Positions 37,096-50,689 of a stretch of 64,000 nt of DNA are shown in pieces (position 1 is the first letter of the stretch; every line of letters begins with the position of its first letter). The notes beneath the pieces are model-generated. The model was given only the letters and a program-made list of their open reading frames with translations, was not told the origin of the DNA and searched no databases. The translations under genes were made by a program, and so were the position numbers. The stretch comes from Hyaloscypha bicolor E (taxonomy: Eukaryota; Ascomycota; Leotiomycetes; Helotiales; Hyaloscyphaceae): contig NW_020194512.1 of NCBI RefSeq assembly GCF_002865645.1, positions 2,955,183 to 3,019,182 on the forward strand. The letters run 5' to 3'.

Positions 37096-37502
37096 TTATA
37101 AAAACAGAAGATTAATTTAGCCAAATAATTAGCCTAGAAAGAAAGATTAAAATAAGGTTTTAACTATTATATATAAGAATTTGAAATTTGGGAAAAGTAA
37201 CTAGTATTAAGAAAATATAAATAGAAAAAATAAAACTATAACTATAGATAAGTTCTGGAGATTTTAGATTATAAAAAGAAAACCCCCTTATTCTTTTTCT
37301 AAGCCGGATTCAGGAAGCCATATATAATAAAAGAATTAAGTTTAATACTATAGAGAAATATAAATAGCTTTAGGAAATATAGAAGTTTTTTCTAAGCCAG
37401 AAATAGAAATATTAAAATTATATTATCTAAAGAAAAGCTATAAAATCCAGTTAAGGCCTATAATTAATATTATAGGTATTTTGCTAGCCGCTTTCTAGAT
37501 AA

Positions 37503-37805
37503 TATAGAAGGGAAACTGCAATAAGACAAAAACCCATATAAAGTATATCAGAGTATAAAATATAACTTGATAGCAAAATAACAAATTAAAAACGTAAATA
37601 GTAAAGTATAAATAGTATATAGTATATAAAAGCTCAATTAATTAAATACTTATAAAGGATTATTCTTTAAGTTTATAGAAAAACCAGCTTTCTTATATAA
37701 TTTCCGCAAGTTATATATAAAAGGCTATAGCCTTTATTATATAACCTAAACCTTAAAACTGCCAAAATAATATAATTTTTAATAAGTATGGCCTGCTATA
37801 TTATA
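37503..37805 (-). repeat. 3' LTR of nested giant element
   Basis: 303 bp, partner of 50,376-50,678. The two differ by scattered transitions. Confidence 0.93.
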
Positions 37806-37849
37806 TCCGACCCCCTATTTATTTGTACTTATTCCCTAAATACCAAAAA

Positions 37850-40440
37850 TAATAGAAAAATCCTACTTAAAGTCTGAAATAATAAAATATTCCGGATCCT
37901 CCTCTATTAGTTAATTCAATTTCTCCTCTATATATCTAAAATAAGACTTATTACCTTTAAATAGTCTTATTTCATACTTCCGAACTTGCTTAAAGGTAAT
38001 CCGAATCCGCTTAGCTATATTCTTATACTAAATCCGATATAGTTCTCTATATTAATTAGTATTTGCCTTTAACTATTACTTAATTTCTGCCTTTACTATA
38101 GGATATTAAAGAGGCTTATTATAGTAAATTATATTATAAATCGCACTAATATACTCTAGATAGATAGCTCCTTCAAATTTCGTATTATCTATAGTATTCT
38201 TGAATCGACCTTTAATAGAAGGGAAAAGCTCTAGATAAGAGGCTTTAATAACCTTATAGAAGACTTCATTTTTGTATATTCTATTCTTAATAGTAACTAG
38301 ACTTATTAGAATTATAGTAAAAGGCCTATTAAATAGCAAATTATTATTAAGCTATTCTTTAACTTATATATTATCCGAGAATTAATGCTTTCCTATAATT
38401 TCAGACTTATAGATTACCTAATTAAAGGTATTTATTTATCTAGTTATATAGACTATACTCGAAGTCTTCCCTTCTACTACCTTTAGTAAATACTCACTTA
38501 ATTCCTTAGTTACTTCTGGCTCAAATTTATTAAAAATAGAGAAGTAATTAATGTTTTTAAAGAACTTCTTATTAAAGGTAGCGGCCTTTTTACGGTCTAT
38601 AAGAAAAATATAGCCGATATTCCGATACTTTTTACTAAGGTAGAATTCGCTACTTAAAGCTTTAGTAGTAGCCAGATCTTTAGTATTACCTTTATATTAA
38701 TTATAATTAACGTTTTTAGGAGCAAAGTATTAGGCTAGCTAAGAGTAAGTAACTAGATAGATAGAATATTTATTTAATATCTTATAGAATCCGAGCTATA
38801 TTAATAGATCTACTATTAAAAATTGAGAGGCTAAGGTAAAATAGCTATTACCTAAATTTTTATATATTAATATATTATCTTTTTAGAAATAAAACTATAG
38901 TATTTCTATCTTTATTATTAAGAGTTCTTAAATACCAAGCTTCTTAATCTATTTTAGATAATTCTTCTTATAAATATAGCTATTTATATTCAGATTAGTA
39001 GTACTAGACTTAGAAATAGAAACTATAATATTAAATTAGAGCTGCAAATTTGAGCGAAATTAATTAGAAATATAGCGCTTATATTTATATTATTTAATTT
39101 CCTATATCTTAAAGAAGAAATCCCGTATCTTCTTATCTATTTAAGTAACGGAAATATATTTCTTACCTTTAGTAACTTTATAGATCTTAGTAACTAGCTT
39201 TAAAGTATCCTTAATATCTTATATATTAATAGAGAAAATATTAGTAAATTACTAAATATATCCTATATAGGAAGCTTTAAGGAATCCATTATTAATCCTA
39301 TAGTATTCTCGCTTATAGATAGGTTCTAAAACGCCGCTATATACTTTCTTAAAAATATATTTATTCTATTAAATAAGTATTAATTTCTATTTAGCTAGTA
39401 TTTTATAAATATATTTAATACTACTATTAAGTTTTCCGGACTTAATATTTTTGGTCTTCCGCTTCTTGATTCTGGGTATAGTTAAGGGAGTCTTTCTAGA
39501 CGATATCTTTCTCTTTAGAATAGAGAATTCCTCTTTGCTTTCCTCTATTTTACTAACCTTATATTTAGTCTGGTACTTAGATCTCCGCTATCTATTAGAA
39601 GTTTTAGGCTTAGTTTACTCTCTATTCTTGCCAGATTCTTCTTATCTAGTTATACTAGTTCTACTAGTCTTATTAGTTCTACTAGCTTTACTAGTAGCTT
39701 TCTTACCAGGCTTTATTAAATTAGCTTTATTTTTCTCAGCTAGATTCGGTTAAATTAAAGCTGAAATTATAATAAAGGCCTATTCTTTAGGCTTATCTCG
39801 GAAAGCAGGAAAAGGCTTGTTACTATAAGCTCCCTTAATTAGAATTCCGGAAGCATTAAAGATATACTATCCAGCTTTGAGATTATTAGCTAATAGTAGC
39901 TTAAACTCTAATTCTCTAGATTCCGAAATAGCTTCTATATATTTAAGTGCCTTAATAATATCTAATTTAGTAAATATACTAGTATTCTAATACTTCTTAT
40001 CCTTAATATACTTCAAAGTAGCTTTATTAATTAACTAAATAGCTTTATATACTAAAGCTTTTATCTTAAAAAGAGAGTATAATTTCTTATAGACGTTTTT
40101 GCTAAGATTATTATAGATATTATTAATATATTAGCTAAAGGCTTTATTATATAGTATAATTCCATTCTAACTCTTAGTTTCCAGACCGTTTACTATAGTC
40201 TTAATCTTATTAAGCTTCTTTTATCTGCCTTTAGAAATGCCTTTAATAATATTTTCGAATTCCCTATTATTAGCTTAGTAGTTCTTTAGTTTCTCCTTAG
40301 TTAATTCTAGTTTAGTTCTGTCTCTAATAAAGGTTTTCTACTTTAAGAGCTTATTATATATACCGCTTAACTTATCTAGAATATTTGTATTAAATTCGGT
40401 AATTATAGTTATCTTTTCTAATATTAGCAGGCCTTCTATA
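37850..40440 (-). pseudogene. Extra ORF downstream of pol in giant element
   Basis: Minus-strand reading through RIP stops gives a long product. An N-terminal helical Lys/Glu-rich part includes KLELTKEKLKNY and LFKIKALVYKAI (40,430-39,980). A segment with ASGILIKGAYSNKPFPAF and a low-complexity Lys/Ser/Thr stretch follow near 39,690, then a second well-preserved part at 38,690-37,860 with YIFLIDRKKAATFNKKFF and YLELFPSIKGRFKNTIDN. I recognise no domain. Continuity across the middle (39,600-38,750) is uncertain and may include frame changes. Its place between integrase and 3' LTR is where accessory or envelope-like genes sit in other LTR elements; nothing here shows a signal peptide or clear membrane anchor. 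Confidence 0.5.
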
Positions 40441-41589
40441 ACTACTTAAGCTTCTTTAATACTCTGAACTTTAATACTATTAATCTATAGGCTTTTAATA
40501 ATATTACAGCTTATAAGAACTAGCTATTATACTTTACTAGCTTAAGAAATCTATATTTTAGCTATTTTATTATTTTTAATAGATTATAAAGGTATTATTA
40601 GTATAATAGTTATAGGTTATAGAATTAAAGGTTCTTAAGATTATAAGGATTTCTTTTAAGTATATTTTAAAATAAAGAATAAATTAAAATAGTCTTGAAT
40701 TATATAAAGATATTATATATATTCGAGTTTTTCTTTCTTTCTAGTAAGAAAATAAAGCTGAAATAATAGTATATATAATAGGGAAAGTAAATATAATAAT
40801 TAGATATATTTAAGGTAATATAGTTATAAATTAGAAATAATTATAGAAGATAAAATATAGAGTTAAACTTCTATTATAGAAAAGAATATAAATATATATA
40901 TCTAAGGAAATATAATTAAGGAAATAATTAAGGCAGATTAAACTAAATAGTAATAATAAGAAAATAAGAAAGTAATATAATAGAAATATAAATATAGTAA
41001 TAGTATCTAAAGTATTGAAATATAAAAGAAAATAATAAAAATTTTATAATATAGATATATTTCGATTTCTTATTTATTTGGAGATATCTCTATTAATTTA
41101 AAGAATAGTATAAAAGAAGGGAAATAATATAAGAAATATATAAAAAGCAAGATATATAAGTATACTAAAAGTATTAGAAAAATATAAAGTAAGTATTAAT
41201 AGAAAAGAAGTCAGAATAATAGAATTAAGAAATAACTTAAAATAAGATATTACTTCTTCTAAAACTAATTTATATCTCTTTTAAAAGCTAATTGCATTTA
41301 TTTAATACTTATTAAAGTCGACTTTATATAGTATAAAACTATTTAGTTAGTTAGAACTTTAAAGTAATATCTATATCTATAAAGATAATACTAAAAGTAT
41401 TAGAATATATAGAAAGAAGAACTATAAAATAATATAAATAAAATTTATAGTACTATTATTAAGTTTGGAATAATTAATATTAAAGTTAATATAGAATATA
41501 AAAAGATTAGATATCCTGAATTAGTATTAAGGATATAATATTAAAGATATTTTCTTAATTACTTAGATAATATTTAATAGTAGGAAATA

Positions 41590-42210
41590 AATTAATAGTA
41601 AGAAATAGCGAATTATACTAACTTTTTAAAGAAGTAATTAGTTTCTAGTAATAAAATAGTATTATAGTCAGAGAATAAATTCTATATAGAAGAAGTTTTT
41701 TTATATAAAGATAGAAATATATAATATACTAACTAAGCCTTAATATTAGTTTTAAGAGTAGCTATAGTTATATTAAAAAGGAAGTGGGTTTTCTAGTATA
41801 AGATAGGCTTTAAATAGGCAGATCTAGTTTATTTAATATCTAATAGATTTCCAGAATTATATATTATTAAATATCTTCAGAAATAATTATTAGATTTAAT
41901 AAGATTTTCCTTTTCTCTTATAAAGCTTCTAGTTTGGCTATTTCATTTATATATAACTTCTAATTAGGAAGTTTATTTAAATATTATAAGGAAACTTATA
42001 ATAGTAGTTTAAGTTAAAGTCGAGATTTATAAGTATTATAGTTAAGCTTTAAACTAGTATAAACTATAAGAATAGCTAGATAAAAGGGCAAGTAAAGCTT
42101 TTAAAAGATTTCTAGTTTAGTAAAATATATATAAAAGGCCCTTTTTCTTCTTCTTTTCTCTTTCTATCTCTAAATATAAGTACTATCCGTTACTATAGTT
42201 CGGAATTAAG
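41590..42210 (+). pseudogene. Antisense ORF in giant element
   Basis: On the strand opposite to gag-pol, a frame of about 200 codons has stops only at probable Gln/Trp/Arg codons and reads well: SENKFYIEEVFLYKDRN, VAIVILKRKWVF, LVYLISNRFPELYIIKYL, then SFSLIKLLVWLFHLYI. It may begin further left (40,750-41,590 is also coding-like on this strand) and extend to about 42,450. Family unknown. The position resembles the antisense ORFs reported between pol and 3' LTR in some plant retrotransposons. Confidence 0.45.
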
Positions 42211-42899
42211 AGTCTATAAGGTAATTTTTCAATCCTTTATTTAATTTTATATTAAAAGAAATACTTTATATTTAATTTCTAAGATCTAGTAGTAGAATCT
42301 TATATATTAAGAATATTATCTAGTAGTAATAATTAGATAATAGTAAGAAATAAATAATAATAAAGCTTGTCTAATTTCCAGAATAATAGTCCAATAATAA
42401 TACTCTCTAAAGGTTATAAATAATAGTCGGAAGGAAAATTCAAAAGATATATAAGAAATTAAAGGTAATAAGCTTTATTTCAGATTAAGAAAAGCCCCTA
42501 TTATTAGATACTTTCTTCTAGTTTTCTATAAAGAAGATATATTTTACTCTCTCTAATTCCGGTAACTCTGAAATATATATAATAATACTAGTAGCTTTCT
42601 TAATCTTCTAAGTACTATTTTGCTTATAGTACTCTATAATTACTTTCTTTTCTAGTTCTATATCTATCTTAAAATATTTATTTATAGATATATACTTATT
42701 ATTAATCTTATCTTTAGAGGAGTACTAGAATTTATTTCTTTTAATAAACTACTTAAATTGATTTCTGGTATATATTCTTTGAAATATAGTACTATTAAGC
42801 TCTTTTAATATATAATATTCTTTTAGTTAATCTATATATCTTATTTTATATAGGCCAAGCTAGTAGTATAGTAGCTTTATATTTCTTGATTTATCTTAA

Positions 42900-44000
42900 T
42901 TTATTAATTTAATATTATATATAAGAACTAGATTTTTTTCGGAAATAGAATTTAAATAAATCTAGTAAATAGCATTAAATTACTTCTTTTCCTCTCGATA
43001 TTATCTATTCTTCTTTATTCTGGCTTCTTTAATATCTTTATCTTTTATTTATATTTACTTTATATATATTTCCAGAAGTATTTCTCTATTATAGACTTCG
43101 TTCTATTCAAGCGTTCTTTAGATTAAAAAGTGTATTTCTATAGGCAATATAGCTTCTCTGCTATAAACTATATAAAAAGAGGTAAATTTAGTTAATCTAT
43201 ATATAGTAACTTGATTAGTAAATAGAATATATAATAGTAAATCTACCTAAAGCTTCTTTCTACCTATTATAAATATAATAAGTACCTAAATAATTAGTTA
43301 ATACCCTCTTTTAATTATATTATTTCCTTTAGAATTATAGGCCGAAATAATAATTCTATTAATTTCCAGCTTATTAAGTTTTTAAATTACTACTTCTTTA
43401 AATTCCGATTTACTATCTACTTTAAGCTGCCTAAATAAACTATATCTATAAATAATTTCTTCCCAAATAAACTTGGTAATCTTCTTACTAGTTGGATTCT
43501 TTAAAGATCTAGCCTTAATTTATCCTAAGAAGTTATCTCTAGTAATAACTAGCGAATTATATCCTTTATAGTCTAGTAATTTAACTATATTAATCCCAAG
43601 ATAATAGAAAAGAGATATAGCTTTTATTAGATATAGAGCTTTTTCTTATTTTCTTTTACTTTTATACTAATAAATTTTATAGGCATTTATATATTTTTAT
43701 ATATAGTTATAGTAATCTTTCTAGTAATAGCGGCTGGCTACTAAGTAAAAAGTGCTTTCTCTTCTAGTATATTTAATCTTATTATATAGCTCTTTAATAA
43801 TAATTTTCCTTTATTCTTAATTATTAATAATAAGTCGAAATAAATATACTTTAAATATAATTCTCTATAGTAATTAATCTCTTATACTATAATTTAAAGC
43901 TTCTTTACTTAACTTTCGAAACTCGGCTCTAGATATTTTTTCTAGTCTAGAAAATATTATAAGATATTATATAATATTCTGGTATTATTTGAAATAGCTA
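42900..44000 (-). pseudogene. Integrase of giant element
   Basis: The minus strand contains KFIWEEIIYRYSLFRQLKVD, then SEFKEVVI, INRIIISAYNSKGNNIIKRG and a Tyr/Arg-rich stretch ending YIVYSREAILPIE. This is the core of a fungal Gypsy integrase, from the second catalytic Asp (VD, followed by G/S) through the D-D-35-E region to the conserved VYGRE-LPIE motif. The catalytic Glu region is changed to Lys. Upstream sequence to about 44,000 probably holds the first catalytic Asp. Confidence 0.85.
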
Positions 44001-44879
44001 TTATCTAAAGGATCTAATAAAATAGCCAGATTATTAAATAAAATATAGAAGTTAGTATTATTATTTACTATTTTACTAGCGGTTATATATAAAAGGCTAT
44101 AGCCTTTACTATATAACTTCCGGATTTTGTTATTTTTTAATATTACTAATTCGCTTCCAGATATAGTAAGGCTTTAATTATTAATCTCTAGTAACTAAAT
44201 ACTACTATTTAAATATTTAGTAAAGGTCTTAAAAGTCTAATTCCTCAAAATAATATTATATAACTAAACCGGAACTGCTTCTTTTATCCGAATTTTCCGC
44301 CTAATAAATACTATTCCAATAGTATTAAGCTCTATTACTAATTATTTATTAATATTCTTATTATCTTTAATATTACCTTCTTGCTATAGATATCTCAATA
44401 ACTTATTAGTAGTAGTATACTTAATTCTCTTAATATACTTAATTTTAAAGTCGAATAACTGAATTTATACTAGCTAGCAAGTAACTAGAGCTTCAGAAAG
44501 ATCTATAGCTACTTTACTTAGCTATATAACAAGTGTATTAGTATTTAGTTTAAGAATAAAGTAAACTCTATATAGCTAGAATTATACTTTCTATAAATAT
44601 TTTACTAGCTTTTAGTATTCTCTTTTAGTAGTATTATATCTCCGCTTGGTATTATTTCAGATTTCAGATTTATACTATATAACTCTCTTTTTTCCTTTAT
44701 TATTATATTAACTAAGAGTTCTGCCCTATTTATCTAGGCTAGTATCTACTACTAATATAATTATTTCTTAACCTTCTAATAGATTATAGTATAACTTGCA
44801 GAATATTAGAATAGTAATAAGCTTTTCCTAAAGAATTTATATAGCTTGCTTTTATTTATTATTCCAGTTCTATATTATA

Positions 44880-45730
44880 TCCTTTCTTATTAAGCAGTAA
44901 ATGGATTTAGTAATAATTATAAAGCCTTTAATCCAAATATAGTAGTAAATAATAATTCCAATAAATGCCTTACTTTTAATTATATTATTATAATACTTCT
45001 ATCTTAAGATCTTAGTAATTCCTGAACTTAAAGGGCTTCTTCTAAGTACTCTATAGATAAAGCTAATAATAACTATACTATTATAATAGAACTATAATTT
45101 TTCTTTTATACTAGCTTTGGCTTATTTAACTCTATTTAGGGTTATATCCAGATTTTAAAGATATTTAAATATAAAACGCTGAATTCCGAATAAAATAAGC
45201 TGCCTATTATACTTTATATAAAGCCTCTTAACTCTAATATTATTAATAAATAGTATAGCAATTTTGGGAAACAGATTCTCTAGAATAGTTATAATAACTT
45301 ATATAAACTATATAACAGAATTAGTAGTTCCCTAAAGTAATATAGTTATTTTTAATAGCCCTAGAGGTATTATAAATATAGTTAAATCTCTACTATAAGC
45401 GTCTAGTATAAGTTAATTATATCCGGAAAAGAAATTAATTAGAGAGATATAAATATATCTAGTAAATTCCTCTAAGATCTTATTAGTAGATAGAGATAAA
45501 TTAGCGTCTTATAGGATTACTGAATTTATTTTTATAGCAGTATTAATTAGTTTATAAGTTCTAGTAATCTTTTTTATAACTAAGAACTATAAATTTCGGT
45601 AAGATCTATTATATTTCTTAAAAACTCTATAATCTAGATATTCTAATAGTATTTTTACTACTACTAGTACTAGAGCTTTGGGATATAGGAAATTCTTCTC
45701 TTGCCAGGCTTTATACTTAATAGTTTTAAT
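44880..45730 (-). pseudogene. Reverse transcriptase of giant element
   Basis: Order on the minus strand: VVVKILLEYLDYRVFKKYNR, SYRNL-stop-FLVIKK, INFFSGYN, SRDLTIFIIPLG, QGTTNSV, then FINN at about 45,238-45,249 in place of the catalytic F-[IV]-D-D. A further stretch leads to the thumb with RFIFKYL. These match a fungal Gypsy lineage distinct from the chromodomain elements in this window. Both catalytic Asp are Asn, as expected from RIP of GAY codons. The RNase H part (about 44,000-44,880) is too worn to define. Confidence 0.88.
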
Positions 45731-45899
45731 TAGAATAGGTAAACTAATATTCTTATAGACTTTTCTTACTTTCTTTTAATTAAATATAATTATATCTTCT
45801 TAATTAATTATTAATTCTTGAAATATAGCCAGTTTCTTTTCCTAGAGCCAGTTACTAATATTCAATTATTTTAGGCATTTCGGAGTAAGTTATAAATCT

Positions 45900-48800
45900 C
45901 TTGAAATAGCTAATATTCTCGGTAAAAGATAATTCTTATACTTTCTAGTATATTTCTATAGGTATTCTCTAGCTTTAAATCTCTTAAACTAGTCCGGATA
46001 TTTACTAGAGTCTTTTCCAGTTCTATTATTAGTATCTACTAGTCAAATCTTCTTATTCTTTATTTTATATACTTCTATAATTAGAAATAAACTATAGTTA
46101 TTATTTTTTTCTTTAAAAGCTATAGCTATTTTCTTTAGTACTCTTTTTATCTAATTTCCGGAATTTATAATCTTTCTACTTAGTTTCTTTCTAGTTAGAT
46201 ATAGAGAGCACTTTTTTATCCGGTATTTTATTATATTTTCCTTAAGCTTCTATATATTTCAGAATTCTTTCTAGTCTTAGATTCTATATTCCTTAGCTTC
46301 GGAAATATATTTCTTTATTATTAGAAGATACTACTCTATCTCTTCTTTAGAAATATCTTTACTTAATATTCTTTTTACTTCTTTTTCTATTAATTCCGGA
46401 ACTACTCTTAATAATACTCTAATTAGAGCCTTTTCTGCTTTAGTTTCTCTAAAAATATTATTAATTTTCTGAACTTTTAAACCTAAAATAAAAGAATCTA
46501 TAAGAAATTCCGGTATCTTTCTATTTCCTTTAATATTACTACCGGTTATAATACTAGGCTCTATTTTTTCTCTTTACCTTTAGTTTCCTATTCTATATTA
46601 CTTAATTTCTTAACTCTGGAAGCTTAATACTTTTAAACTATTACTTTCTTCTACTTTCCGGTATTCTTTAAAGATAGAATAATTATAATAGTATAGGTAT
46701 TCTAGTTATCTTTAGAGTTAGTAAATCTTCTATTCTATAAACCATTACTTCTATATATAATATTTATTTTTATTTTTACTAAGAACGGTTAACTAAGTAG
46801 GATCTTTAAAGCTTCTTTAACTAGGAAAAATATATCTTTATATTCTACTTTATCTATAACCTTAGCTTTAAGCTTTACTATTTCTATAAATCCAAATTCT
46901 GCTCTAATAGCAGTAAATATTCGATAATCTATAGTATTATATACTACTCTACTAATACTTCTAGAGATCTTTTTAGAGAGAATATTAACTTTAGCTCTAA
47001 TATTAATTATTTCTTTATATTTAATACTTCCTTAAGGTTCTCGAAGTACAAATTAGAGGTATAATAATTATATAATATATTTATAAGCTAGTAATATCCG
47101 AATATTAATATTATTACCTTTAAATCAAATAATTCTATTAGTATTAGGTATTTAAACTAGTATTTCTAATTCCTTAAATATTCTATCTATTATATAGGCC
47201 GCAGCCGCTAGTTCTGCAGATCTTCTAGTATATTCAACTATATTTAATATAATAGTATTTTCTATTTATAAAATAGTAAGATAGAGAGTATTATCCTTAA
47301 TCTATTAGTTCTAAAATATAGTAGCTAAATCCGGCATCTTTAAGATATTAATAAATATTCTCGTTTCTTTCTGAGTCTTTAGAAGTAGAATAGTTACTTT
47401 TTTCGGTAGCCTTATTAGAATATTATTAACTTTAGAAGTTCTATACTTATTATAATTAAAAGTATACTAAGTTTCTAATTTATTTAGTTTATTTCCGGAA
47501 GTATTAATATTTATATTTTTAGCTAGGCCGTTCCCTCGTCTATTATTTTTTAGAATAGTATTCTTCTAGCCTTTTATATAGGATAGCTTTTTTTCTGCTC
47601 TAGCTTGTTTTCGGAAAACTTCTTTAGCTATTTCTACCTCTTTTCCCTTTCTTCTCGACAAGAAACCTATTATAGTATTAATAGAAATGCTATTTATAGC
47701 CAAATCTTAATACTATCTATTAATTCCAGAACCTAAAGTATTAGTAATTCCAATATAATTTCCTTTAAGGCAAAGCGGCTATTCAGATTCTCTAAATACA
47801 ATTTACTTGCTTCTATATATAGATTCCGGTTAATTAGTTCCCTTTTCTCTTTCTTGCCTAGTAAACTGGATATTTCCTATTAATCTCTGGATATTTTTAG
47901 GTCGAGTATTCAAATTATAATTGAATTCTTCTTCTTAAACTTGAGAAATAATTTAATTAAACTACCGGTACTTACTAGTAAGGAAAAAGAAAATACTTTC
48001 TTATTCAGGCTTAAATAGCCCTTTATACTATCTTCTATTAAATTAGTAAGTATATTTATAATTTATAAGTTCTTCTATTAGTAAGTAATAGAACTAAAAG
48101 ATATAGATATATTCTGAATTAATATTATTATTCTTATTTCTGCTATAGCACTTATAGCAAATTCATTCTCTCGGTTCTGGGCCTATACTATAGACCGCAT
48201 TAACTTAAATAGTGTTTTCTAATTATACTTAAGACTAATTTCCTTTAGAATATAGTTATCTAGACTCTCTATTTATTTCAGCTTAACTACTATAGCTACT
48301 ATAACATTCTCTATATCCTCTATTATAACTTCTAGTATATTCTTTCCGAAAACCCGAATTATACTTACTAGGCTATTAATACTATTATACTTACTATAAT
48401 TAGCTAGATTATATAAATAGGCTATAGATATTCTTCCGAATTATAATAGTAGCTATATTAAGTTATCTCTATAGATTCTTTTAAGTTATAGTAGTAATAA
48501 ATAGTTTTTCCAGACTTCTCGCTAACTAGTTAATATTATTTTTCTTAGGTTTACTGCTTTTAGTAAATTTCATATAATTAGCTACAGGTTAGATTCTTCT
48601 CTTATTCATATATATAGTAGCTTTAGGAAGTATAATAGAAGAAACCGGTAAAAAATAATCGTTTTCTAATTTGGGAATTATATTATAGACTACTATATTC
48701 AAGTATTCTTATCTAAATCTGAATATATCTGGGTTATTAGTAATATTAAAATAGCGTTTCTTTTCTTTATACTAATAGAATATTACTGCCTTCTTATATA

Positions 48801-49639
48801 TCTTGCTATATTTATAGGTAGAAATATCTATAGGCTCGAAATTTATATTCTTAAAAATGTAATTCCTTACTAAAATAGATAATTCTCTTATAAACTCTCG
48901 GTACTAAGTAATTTCATTTATCTCTTTCCTCTTTAGTAATTCCTTTAATACTCTATTAAATATATTAATATAAGACTTAAAAGAGATTTCTCTATTCTGG
49001 GCTTATATAATAATCCGATTAAAAAAGTTATAGCTAATTTTAAGTATTTTCTAGTTATATTCTCGGAATTCCTTTAGTAAAGCTTTAAAGAACTTGGTTT
49101 TCTAGTAATCTTCTGGATTATTAATATAATACTTTAGTATAGCCTTAATCTAATTCTTATAAATAAGAGAGATATAACGGATAATTCTCTCTCTTTTAGT
49201 ATTATCAGAAATATAATAGTTCTTATATATATCTATATATTATTCCAAAAATATAAAGATATTACTTTCTTGAAACTATAGTACTTTAGAAGCTTCTACA
49301 AGCGGCAGATTCAAATCCGGTACTAGTATATACTTATTCTTAGCTATATTAATCTTAATAATTTCTTCTATAGCTAATTATAGAGTTTCTATATCTAAAA
49401 CTTCTATTAATAATATTTCTAAAGGGCTGATTTCCTATTTAAATATATCTTTTAATTTGGAAACCGGAATTAGAAAGTAACCGGTTAATAATAACGGATA
49501 TAGTCGAGATTTGAGTTTTAATATTAGTAGTAATAAAGTAGTAGCTTTTCCAGTCTTATTTCTATTACTTATACTCTCTTTCCTACTCTATTAGCTCGAT
49601 ATCTGCAGTATTTTCCCTTGATTTTGCCGAACTAGGCAT
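45900..49639 (-). pseudogene. gag (and probably protease) region of giant element
   Basis: The minus strand begins MPSSAKSRENTADIELIE at 49,639, followed by thousands of bases of coding-like Gln/Lys/Arg-rich sequence with TAA/TAG at likely Gln positions. A Cys pair (ICYKCY, about 48,150) may be part of a zinc knuckle but the remaining ligands are not visible. No protease signature was identified with certainty. At about 3.7 kb it is long for gag plus protease. Confidence 0.6.
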
Positions 49640-50375
49640 ACTTTATAATACTATTAATAAATATAATAAAAATAATAATAATAAAAATAATTTCTCTAAT
49701 TCCGTTATTTTCTCTAATTTCTCTAATTTCTCTGAATTCTCCTTATTATCTCTATTTAGTAACCTCTTCTTTCTCTAGAGGCTTCTCTAATTTGTCTATA
49801 TAATTTCTTATTTCCAATTTTCTTTTAATTCTTTCCGATTTCTATTTACTATCTTACTTGAAATTAAGAGTATTCTCTATTTTAGATATTCTTTTCGGAC
49901 TTAGAAGCAAGCTTTACTACTAAAATTAAAGCTGCTTTAATTCCGACTTTTACTATAACTAAAAATAATATATAAATTAATAGTATAATCTTATTTCTAT
50001 ATACTAAAGTCTATTTCTAACTAAGGTCTAACTTATACTATTTTAGTATAATATTTTCCATTTTATTTCCTCCGCTTCTTTTTCTTCTATAATTAGCCTC
50101 TATTTCCACTATTCCTATATATTATACTAATAATTATATCTTATAGCTAACTTATATCTAAGTTACTAAATATATCGGAAATTAATATAAGATACTAAAA
50201 TTAATACTTATATATCCTTAATATTTTAGCCTTAGGCTTAAGGTATTATAATAGCTCTTTTTTCCCCTAACTTACTAAGCTAATAATCCGCCTTACAGAT
50301 ATCCCTTAGAACTTTATAAAAGTATTACCTTAACTATAAAGTTTCTATCTTCCCTATATTGCTTACTATAAAATA

Positions 50376-50678
50376 TATAGGAGAGAAACTATAATAAGAC
50401 AAAAACCTATATAAAGTATATTAGAATACAAAACGTAACTTAATAGCAAAATAATAAATTAAAAACGTAAATAGTAAAGTATAAATAGTATATAGTATAT
50501 AAAAGCTCAATTAATTAAATACTTATAAAGAATTATTCTCTAAGTCTATAGAAAAACCAGCTTTCTTATATAATTTCCGCAAGTTATATATAAAAGGCTG
50601 CAGCCTTTACTATATAACCTAAATCTTAAAACTGCCAAAATAATATAATTTTTAACGAGTACGGCCTGCTATACTATA
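50376..50678 (-). repeat. 5' LTR of nested giant element
   Basis: 303 bp, partner of 37,503-37,805. Confidence 0.93.
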
Positions 50679-50689
50679 ATAAGCCTATA

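Larger units (their letters stand above)
37503..50678 (-). mobile_element. Giant Ty3/Gypsy element, 13.2 kb, nested, minus strand
   Basis: Direct LTRs of exactly 303 bp at 37,503-37,805 and 50,376-50,678, ends TATAG and CTATA (RIP forms of TGTAG...CTACA), with an ATAA duplication at 37,499-37,502 and 50,679-50,682. The minus strand carries gag (start 49,639), RT and integrase in that order, then about 5 kb more before the 3' LTR. That extra part holds a long minus-strand coding-like region (37.85-40.44 kb) and a plus-strand one (41.6-42.2 kb). A purine-rich AATAGGGGG tract lies beside the 3' LTR on the minus strand. Usual Gypsy elements are 5-8 kb, so this is unusually long. Confidence 0.93.

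Noticed and set aside
39451..39753. Plus-strand open frame with a Leu/Val-rich hydrophobic stretch
   Set aside because: Antisense of the Lys/Ser/Thr low-complexity part of the accessory ORF; its hydrophobicity is a by-product of that repeat.
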